Assembly: GCF_024343675.1 (NCBI RefSeq) | Contig: NZ_RJUD01000005.1 | Span: forward strand, 118,771 to 182,770 | Source of the DNA: Lacihabitans sp. CS3-21 | GTDB taxonomy: Bacteria > Bacteroidota > Bacteroidia > Cytophagales > Spirosomataceae | Length of the DNA stretch: 64,000 bases | Direction of reading: 5' to 3' | Shown: in pieces, positions 55,866 through 64,000 of the stretch | Numbering within the stretch: position 1 is the first letter of the stretch | Layout: each line of letters opens with the position of its first letter | Translations under genes and position numbers: made by a program | Notes under the pieces: generated by a model | Database searches by the model: none | What the model was told of the DNA's origin: nothing | The model's input: only the letters and a program-made list of their open reading frames with translations

Positions 55866-57257
55866 ATGAAAAGAAATTTTACTTTAAAAAAGTTTAATTT
55901 ATCGTATCGTATTATACCAAGTCTAAATTTGGTTGTGATACTTATGTGTTTTTTATTCCCTTTCTTGTCAGTTTCGACATTTGCTCAAAAGAAAAAACAA
56001 AACGCTCAGATTGCTACAGAGTGGGCAAAGCTAACCCTACAGATACTAAAAACAACTCCTGGAGGATCACCTACTTTTAATTCCAGATTTTTGGGCTATT
56101 GCGGTCTAACTATGTACGAGTCAGTAGTTAAAGGAAGTTCTGATTTTCATTCTTTGGTTGGTAAAGTAAACGGGCTTGATGCTTTGACTATCCCAAATCC
56201 AGATATGAAAATAAATTGGGCTTTGTCACTCAATGCTGGTCAAGCTCAAATCATCAAACACATTTACGGATTTACTTCAAAAGCTAATTTATCAAAAATT
56301 GATAGCCTTGAAAGTTATTACTTGGTTAAAGAGTCCAAAGGATTATCTTCAAAAGAGATAATGGAATCCATAACCTTTGGTAAAAAAATTGCCAATGAGA
56401 TTTTTGAATATTCAAAAACAGATGGTGGCCATTTGGGATACAAAAGAAACTTTGATTCAACTTTTGTAATCAAACAAGGAAATGGTCTTTGGTCTCCGCC
56501 TCTTAAAGGCCAATCTCAAGTCCCACTTCCATTACATCCTGAATGGGGAAAAAATAGAACTTTTGCATCTGAAAATTACACATTGCCAATTCCTGCGATG
56601 ATGGATTATGACTTTAAAAAAGGTTCAACCTATTATGGATATATGAAGGAGGTTTTTGATGTGAGAAATTCTCTCACACAAGAACAAAAGGAAATTGCTA
56701 ACTGGTGGGGAGACGATCCATCAGAAACTTTCTCTCCTCCAGGGCATTCTTATTACATGGCTTTGCAAGCAGTAGAAAAATCTAAAGTAGATATTTTCAA
56801 AGCAAGTCAAACTTTTTCAGCTGTTGGCATGGCAGTTGCAGATGCTTTTGTGAATTGCTGGAAAACTAAATATCACTATAATGCAGAAAGACCATTCTCT
56901 TTCATATTTTACAATGTGAGTACACTATGGGATTTGTACTGGCCAGAGCCGCCATTTCCCGCTTTTTATTCTGGACATGCTGGACAAGCGTCTTCGGCTG
57001 CAACTGTTTTGACCCATTTGTATGGTGAAAATTTTGCATTTACCGATCATGCCCACGTGGGTAGACCCATGGACATGGAAAGATTGGTGGAGTATAAACC
57101 CCGAAAATATAATTCGTTTTTTGAAGCCGCTGAAGAGTCGGCTCTTTCGCGGTTATATGGAGGTATACATACCCGGCATGATAATGAGATTGGATTGATT
57201 GAAGGAAAAAAAATAGGAAAGAATATAAACGACCTGTTTAAGAATAATAATAAATAA
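55866..57257 (+). CDS. Vanadium-haloperoxidase-like secreted protein
   Basis: The protein has 463 residues with an extended N-terminus and signal segment ending near STFAQ; no lipobox, unlike the paralogues at 11058 and 13809. The vanadate motif set is complete: KYHYNAERP (Lys near 335), FYSGHAGQAS and SRLYGGIHTRHD. It shares long blocks such as NWWGDDPSETFSPPGHSY with the 13809 protein and is its close relative. It precedes the giant surface protein gene by 43 bases, suggesting a shared transcript. Confidence 0.84.
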   Translation: MKRNFTLKKFNLSYRIIPSLNLVVILMCFLFPFLSVSTFAQKKKQNAQIATEWAKLTLQILKTTPGGSPTFNSRFLGYCGLTMYESVVKGSSDFHSLVGKVNGLDALTIPNPDMKINWALSLNAGQAQIIKHIYGFTSKANLSKIDSLESYYLVKESKGLSSKEIMESITFGKKIANEIFEYSKTDGGHLGYKRNFDSTFVIKQGNGLWSPPLKGQSQVPLPLHPEWGKNRTFASENYTLPIPAMMDYDFKKGSTYYGYMKEVFDVRNSLTQEQKEIANWWGDDPSETFSPPGHSYYMALQAVEKSKVDIFKASQTFSAVGMAVADAFVNCWKTKYHYNAERPFSFIFYNVSTLWDLYWPEPPFPAFYSGHAGQASSAATVLTHLYGENFAFTDHAHVGRPMDMERLVEYKPRKYNSFFEAAEESALSRLYGGIHTRHDNEIGLIEGKKIGKNINDLFKNNNK

Positions 57258-57300
57258 GCAAATACAATTTTTCGAGTGAAACTTTACAAATACAAGCAAA

Positions 57301-60300
57301 TGAGAAACTTTACCTCTACCCATTCTTTAAATACCCCAGATTTAAAGAATGAAAAAAAAGGAAATCCTTTTAAAGCATTTAGTGCTTTTTTGATTTCCTT
57401 TATTTCTCTTATTATTAACATAGCCAAGACCCATCTGCAAAGCAGCTTGCGTCAGGTGCCGTGGATTAATAAGATTAGACTTTCAATGTTGGGAGGTGCG
57501 TTTGCATTCTTTGCCACGTTTGTGAGTTTGGTAAATGTTTCATTTGCTCAAAATGCACCTCTCGGAGAGGATAAGTATTACTTGCTTGTTGGGGAGCTTT
57601 TGTGGAATGGTACGACCAATACTGCTAGGACTGACGTCTATCAGTACACTACGGGAGCAGGTCTTACTGGCTGTTCTCTACCTGGCGGTGGTGGTGAAGG
57701 TATGGTTGTAGATCCAACAAAAAATCTTGCTTATATTGCCACCTGTTGTGATGTTGGGCAGGTGAGAATATATGATTATAATACAGCTACTTTCCTTACA
57801 CCAATACAACTTCCCGCGGGCGAAGATATTTTGGATATTTCAATATCTGGCCCAGCTGATAACTATGGATTTGTTTATGTTTCCACTTACAAAAACTTTT
57901 ACAAGATAAGCACTACTTCGAGATCGGTTGTTGCAGTAGTTCCTAAAACATCTTTGGTAAATAATACGACAGCTGATTTTTGGGGATCCGCTGTTAATAA
58001 CAATAATACAAGAGTTTTCTTTTCTACCAATTGGAGGAAAGGTTCTGGTACAAGTACCATAGAATCTTTGCCAACTACATTTACAAGTGCAAGTACTAGT
58101 ACCCTTTTTGCAACTGCTCCTTCTGGTTTTCATTATAGAGGTATAATATTTGATGCCACTGGAAATCTGTGGGCAGTAGCTGCTCATGATAATAATTCGG
58201 TTCCAGACAGAATATATAAATACAGTTCTAGTGGAACTCTGTTAAATACTTATTTATTTCCAACGCCAATAGCAAATAGTGTTCCTGCAACGGGGAAAGT
58301 TGATCCTTATGATTTGGCATTTGGACCGGATCAGAACTTGTATGTAACAACTTTCGCTGGTGATTGCGTTACTAAATTCAATGTAACGAATAATACTTTT
58401 TCCACTTACTTACAATATACCTCAGGAGTTGGAGGAAAATCAATCACTTTTATAGGCGGTAATTTCAAATGTATTTGCACATCTCCAGTTTTAAACATAG
58501 CTAATTTAACCCAGACCTCAGCCTCATGTAATGGAGCTATACCTAATAATGACGCAACAGTGACTATTGGTGGTTTAGTTTATAGTTCTTCTGATATTGT
58601 AAAAGGTGACATTAATGAAGGAAATACTTTTGGACAAACTCCAATTTATGGTGCTTCTTCGAATAAAACTCTTGGAAGCGGACAAAGTTCATTAACGTTT
58701 ACCAATCTAAAACCAAATACCTCCTACACAATCAGAGTTTGGAGTGGCAAAGATGCTTGTTATTCAGATTTGACATTTACAACCAACCAAGGCGTTTGTT
58801 TTACATGTGTGTGTACTTCAAACAATTTGTCGGTTAATGGCGATATGCAATTGGGGAATCCACCTTCAAGTTGGACAGCTCCACAAGGTCAGTGGGGATT
58901 AGGTACGGGTTCTTCAACTGGTAATTTTGGTGTTTTAAATAACAGTGATTTTAATTCTGATTATTATGCCTATCAAGATATAGCTTTATCTCCTGGAGCG
59001 AAAGTTACTTTTGATGCATTAGCATCGACACATGCGGTGAGCACAGTGGGTGCCATAGCCGAAATGTATTTGGAGTTTTATAACGGTAGCACCTTATTGG
59101 CGACCTCATCAAAATCAAATACAACGGTTTCTTATAATGGAACTTTAGTTGCTTTGAATACCATAAAGTTTGTTGCTCCCAACAATACAACAATGGTTAG
59201 AATAGTGGCTCATTCGAAAGGAAGAGCTTTGAAGTATGACAATGTGGTTTTAACCAGATGTTATGATGCTGTTAATTTAACACTAGGTAGCAAAGTTGAT
59301 CCAAACTGTAATTTGAATAATGGCTCTATTACCGTTGTAGGTTCTGGTGGTAGCGGCTCTTATGAGTTTAGAATAAATGGAGGGGCATGGCAGAATTCGA
59401 ACGTTTTTTCAAACCTTAGCGGAACCTCAACCGGAACTAATTACACTTTAGAAATTAGAGATAAAAATGCACTTGCTTGTATGAAGACTTTACCGGTCTC
59501 TCTTGTATGTGTACAAAATTGTAATATAGTAATTGGCGGTAGTGTAATTAAAGTAACAACTTTTGGTGGAACCAATGGGTCAATTGATGTTACGGTAACT
59601 GGAGGAATAGCTCCTTATACCTATCTATGGACAGACGGTGCCACAACACAAGATCGTGCAAACTTGAAAGCTGGTGTATACTGGTTGAAAGTTACAGATG
59701 CACAAGGCTGTGAAAAACTATGGCAGTTTATAGTTGACCAACCAACTGGAGATTGTACTGGATTCAGAACTCAAACTCAAGGTGGGTGGGGAAGCAAAGC
59801 AAACGGAGAAAACCCAGGTACTTACCGAGATGCAAATTTTGCTGCTGCTTTTCCAAGTGGTTTAACGGTTGGATGTGGTACAAAACTTCTTAAACTTACC
59901 ACTGCAAAAGCTGTTGAAGATTTTTTACCATCTGGATCTACTCCATCAGTCTTACCAGCTGGAACACTTACAAATCCAGCTCAATCTTATAGCAATACAT
60001 TTGCAGGTCAGGTGGTTGCTTTATCATTAAGTGTTGGTTTTGATAATTATGATTCAAACTTTGGCCCATCAAATGTTAATCTCAAGAATTTAAAAATAAA
60101 GAGCGGCGTATTTGCAGGAAAAACAGTTCAGTTTGTTTTAGACGAAGCTAACAAAGTTTTAGGAGGCTGCACCTCTACCTATTCGATTTCAGATTTGAAT
60201 ACGGTCGTTACCAATATTAATGAGAACTTCGTTAATGGAACTTCGACTGGTACTTTCTTAGATTGTGTTCAGTGTAATATAGTAGTCAGTGCCGGGGCAG

Positions 60301-63300
60301 ATAAGAATTTGTGCAATACGGACGAGATTGTTTTAGATGGTACTGTAAGTGGTGTTACAACATGTGGTACCCCAGGAACCATCAACTGTGCAAATGTCAT
60401 CTCAGGTTCTACAGGCTGGATTGCTGATTTGAACACCGCGAAAGTATGTGGAGATAATTCAGGTGCTAAACTTTGGACAAAGTCTGGCCAAGGTACCTCT
60501 TCAATAACATTAGATTTAGGTTCAACTCTACCGGCAGGAACTGTAATAAGAGTAAACCTTAAACTGGAGCATTGTGAAAATACATCTTCAACCCAATCAG
60601 ATGCCAAAATTGAGGCATCATTAAGTTCAGGTTCAGGATTTGCAGCACTTCAGGCTTCTTTATTGTTTAATCATACTTCATATAAGGAATATACCTATAC
60701 TTTAACCACGGCAACTAGATATATCAAAGTTTCAGATAATGGAAAATGTGCTTTTAGGTTAGATTACATAAAATATAATACGCCTGATACCTACACCGAT
60801 GCGGTTGTATATTCTTGGTCAGGACCAGGAATTGTAGGAGCTTCTAATCTAAAAAGTGTAACTATTAATCAGTCAGGTACTTATACCTTTACAGTGACAG
60901 ATTGTTATGGTTGTATTGGTAGCGACATTGTGGTAATTACAAAAAATACAGTTACAGCAAATGCAGGTCCAGATAAGGAAATATGTCTTGGAGAAACAGT
61001 TACTTTAACAGCTACAGCTGTAACAGGTGCTACATACGAATGGAGAAGTTCTACTAGTAGTACTGTTATTTCTACGAGTCAAAGTATTACGGTAACTCCA
61101 ACAGCCACTATAGATTATGTTTTAACAGTTATTAAAAACGGTTGTGATGAATCAGATGAAGTTAAGGTAACTGTCAAACCAAATATTACAGTAGATGCTG
61201 GTCCTGATAAAACTATTTGTAATACAGATGAATTAGTTCTTGATGGTTCAGTTACTGGTGTAACTGCTTGCGGAACTCCTGGAGTTACGAATTGTGCAAC
61301 CACAATAAGCGGTTCAACAGGTTGGATTGCTGACTTGAACACTGCTAAAGTGTGTGGAGATAATGCGGGGGCTAAACTGTGGACTAAGTCAGGACAAGGA
61401 ACCTCATCTATTACATTGGATTTAGGTTCAACATTGCCAGCTGGAACAGTCATTAGAGTAAATCTTAAATTGGAACATTGTGAAAATACTTTATCTACGC
61501 AATCTGATGCTAAAATAGAGGCTTCATTAAGTTCGGGTTCAGGTTTTACAAGCTTGGCTTCTTCTTTATTATTCAACCACACCTCATACAAAGAATATAC
61601 CTATACATTAACCTCATCTGCTAGATATATAAAAGTTTCAGATAATGGTAAATGTGCCTTAAGACTTGATTATGTAAAATATACCACGCCAGATACTTAC
61701 AATAATACTGTAACATATTCATGGTCAGGACCAGGAATTGTGGGAGCAAACAACAATAAAAGTGTAACCGTTAACCAACCAGGTACATATACTTTCACAG
61801 TTACAGGTTGTAATGGTTGTACAGGAACAGATGTGGTGATAGTTACTAAAAATACTGTTTCAGCAGACGCAGGTGCTGACAAAGTGATTTGTATTGGAGA
61901 AACAGTTACCCTTACAGCTACGCCAGTTTCAGGTGCTACATATGAGTGGAGAAGTTCAACAAGCAGCACAGTTCTTTCAACTAGTGCAATTTTTACCGTA
62001 ACGCCTACCATAACTACGGACTATATTTTGACTGTTCTTAAAAACGGTTGTGATGCTTCCGATGAAGTAAAAGTAACAGTTAATCCAAAACCAACTATTA
62101 CTGGAAATATACCTCCAGTAGATCCAATTTGCGTTGGAACTGTTGCTACTTTAAAAGCAGGAACTTGGACCAATGCTTCCACATATTCATGGACTGGACC
62201 AGTTGGATTTGTAAATCAAACTGGTGTAACTGCCACGACTACAATTCCTGGAACCTACACTTTATTAGTTACTTCCTCAGCAAGCTGTACTGCCACGGCT
62301 ACAGTTTCATTAGTTGTTAATCCAAACCCAACTATTTCAGTTGACTCTAAAACGGTTTGTTTAGGTGGCTCTGCTACCTTGACTGCTACTGGATGTGTTG
62401 GAAATGTAACTTGGAATACTGGAGTTTTAGGAACAACACTTACTATAACGCCTATTGCTTTGGGAGAAGTTGTATATACTGCAACTTGTACAAACTCAAA
62501 TGGCTGTAAAGCTACTAACACAGGAAAAATTACCACTGTTGCTAAACCAACAGTTTCATTAGGGCCAGATGTAGAAATTTGTCTCGGGAAATCGATCGAT
62601 TTAGTTGCCACAGGATGCGTGGGTGGTACATTAACTTGGAATCAAGGAATAACAGCCACCACTACAACGGTCACTGTATCTCCTTCTATTACTACAACTT
62701 ACATGGTTACATGTAAGACATCTACAAATGATGGATGTATAGCAACCGACGAAATAACAGTTAAGGTTAATCCTAATCCAACTGTAGTTCTTTCAAAAGT
62801 AGATGCCTTATGTAAGGATGCGAACAATGGAACAATAACCGCAACTGGATCAAATGGAACACCACTTTATACTTTTAGTATAAATGGGGGTGCATTTACT
62901 TCAACACCTGCAACAAGCAATACCTTCAATAACCTTAGCCCTAACAATTATTCTGTCACAGTTAAAGACTCCAAAGGGTGTACTGCTACTTCATCTGTGG
63001 CAATAACTCAACCAGATGCCTTGGTGCTTACCAAAACAGTAGTCGATCCAAATTGTGAAAAAACCAACGGGTCAATTGATCTTTCTGTGTCTGGTGGAAC
63101 AAGTCCATACACCTATTTGTGGTCGAATGGAGCTACTTCTCAGGATTTGTCGAATCTTGGCGAAGGCACCTTTTCAGTTACTGTAAAAGATAAGAACAAT
63201 TGTACAAGTACTTTGTCAGTTGTTTTGGCTTCGAAAGACTGTAAGTTTGATTTGGCCTTAATTAAGCAACAAAAAACTCCTGGCACCATTTATAAGCCTG

Positions 63301-64000
63301 GTGATAATGTAACTTTCGTAATAACTGTAAGTAACCAAGGTACTGTTACAGCAAAGAATGTCCAGGTTTCTGATTACATTCCAACAGGACTTACCTTAAA
63401 TGATGCTCAATGGTCAGCTCCGGTTGGAAATATTACTACTCTGAATTCGGTAATACCTACGCTTAATCCTGGACAGAGCATTACAAAAGAAATTACTTTC
63501 AAAATAAATACGAATGCTCAAGGACAAAATTTAATAAACAGAGCAGAAATAAGTGGTGCTTCAAATGATAGAAGCTTATTAGACATAGATAGCACACCTG
63601 ATCAGATAGTAGGCAACGACGCAGGTGGAGTACCAGGAAGCCCAACTGACGATAAGTTAGATGGAAACGGAACGGACGACGAAGATGATGCTGACCCAGC
63701 CCAGATCACAGTACAGAAATATGACTTGGCTTTGGTTAAGAGAATGACTACGCCGACACAAGTTATCAAAGAAGGTGATAATGTAAGCTTTACGATTACG
63801 GTAGTCAACCAAGGAACAATTCCTGCAACAGGAATCCAAGTGACGGATTACATTCCAACAGGAAGCCCAACTGACGATAAGTTAGATGGAAACGGAACGG
63901 ACGACGAAGATGATGCTGACCCAGCCCAGATCACAGTACAGAAATATGACTTGGCTTTGGTTAAGAGAATGACTACGCCGACAAACATTGAACGATGCAA
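57301..64000 (+). CDS. Giant modular secreted adhesin-like protein, 3' end beyond window
   Basis: At least 2233 residues are read without a stop. The long N-terminus ends in a hydrophobic signal with NVSFAQ. In order follow a seven-bladed-propeller-like region (about 93-390), a jelly-roll carbohydrate-binding-like domain (510-657), SprB-like repeats (660-817), a Cys-poor conserved Bacteroidetes domain opening GFRTQTQGGWGSK (818-985), two copies of a 302-residue module (997-1298 and 1299-1595), Ig/PKD-like domains, two further SprB-like units and a DUF11 domain (from about 1982). Such proteins are surface adhesins, often exported by T9SS. The last 150 bases are suspect (see findings). Confidence 0.85.
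60291..62090 (+). repeat. Tandem 906-bp (302-residue) duplication inside the giant protein
   Basis: The second copy is offset by 906 bases. Over the roughly 80-codon block that starts SGSTGWIADLNTAKV, I count about 35 codons changed synonymously and two changed in amino acid. Each module carries a CBM-like part and PKD-like parts (SWSGPGIVGA, TYEWRSSTSST). Confidence 0.85.
63634..63983 (+). repeat. Exact 125-bp direct repeat at the window end
   Basis: Bases 63634-63758 recur exactly at 63859-63983 (offset 225, in frame). The second copy joins directly to VTDYIPTG, skipping about 80 residues that follow this motif in the first DUF11 domain, and sequence after it no longer matches. Confidence 0.9.

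Noticed and set aside
60269..62611. Minus-strand open frames within the giant protein gene (such as 61115-61591)
   Set aside because: They mirror the duplicated Thr/Ser/Val-rich plus-strand modules and recur with the duplication; no start context or family resemblance supports them.

Overview
The window reads as a chromosomal segment of a Bacteroidota bacterium, most likely a member of the Cytophagales. The reasons are promoter motifs of the Bacteroidetes type (TAnnTTTG) with little purine-rich ribosome-binding sequence, a low G+C feel, DUF1080 and DUF1572/DUF1569 proteins, an MlaD/amidase/LptD envelope block, SprB-like and DUF11 repeats in a giant surface protein, and a vanadium-haloperoxidase/PAP2 family expanded to three paralogues. 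No rRNA, tRNA or CRISPR array was seen.

Layout. 1-8 kb is core: dnaG (cut by the window edge), a DoxX-like protein, parA-parB, gyrB, a long-chain acyl-CoA ligase and yidD. 8-10 kb holds a TauE/SafE permease, a small protein with eight perfectly spaced Asn-containing coiled-coil layers, and a convergent XRE regulator. 10-18 kb is an accessory block: two outer-membrane-barrel-like proteins alternating with two vanadium-haloperoxidase-like lipoproteins, then a DUF1080 protein and a Tat-exported carboxylesterase. 18-30 kb is mixed housekeeping: a DUF4143 ATPase with a three-palindrome array upstream, YigZ, an amidohydrolase, a deformylase variant, DinB-fold proteins, an overlapping U32 peptidase-ferredoxin pair, GNAT, a serine hydrolase, and a CobW-ABC exporter pair.

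30-41 kb looks like a short-chain carboxylate uptake and activation region. It holds a porin-like protein, an MHS-type MFS transporter, small membrane proteins, a fused SSS-transporter/histidine kinase, a receiver-only regulator, a propionyl-CoA-synthetase-like enzyme and acetyl-CoA synthetase. From the small membrane protein through acs the genes are tightly packed and probably one operon; an orphan InsA-like zinc-ribbon/HTH protein sits just upstream of the porin. 41-43 kb is an accessory patch with a 33-bp tandem array (possibly an IS21-type end) and an A+T-rich leucine-rich-repeat protein.

43-55.5 kb returns to envelope and metabolism: DPP-IV-like peptidase, TraB/GumN, MlaD, amidase, LptD, a PfkB kinase, an undescribed secreted protein with an internal duplication, and argH. 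55.8-64 kb pairs a third haloperoxidase-like protein with a giant modular secreted protein that runs off the window. The last ~150 bases contain an exact 125-bp repeat joined in a way that truncates a DUF11 domain, which suggests a contig-end assembly artefact.

The most interesting items are the 32-bp-period palindromes at 19457-19542, the 33-bp-period array at 41045, the Asn-layer coiled coil at 9113, the haloperoxidase/outer-membrane pairs, and the giant adhesin with its 302-residue duplication.
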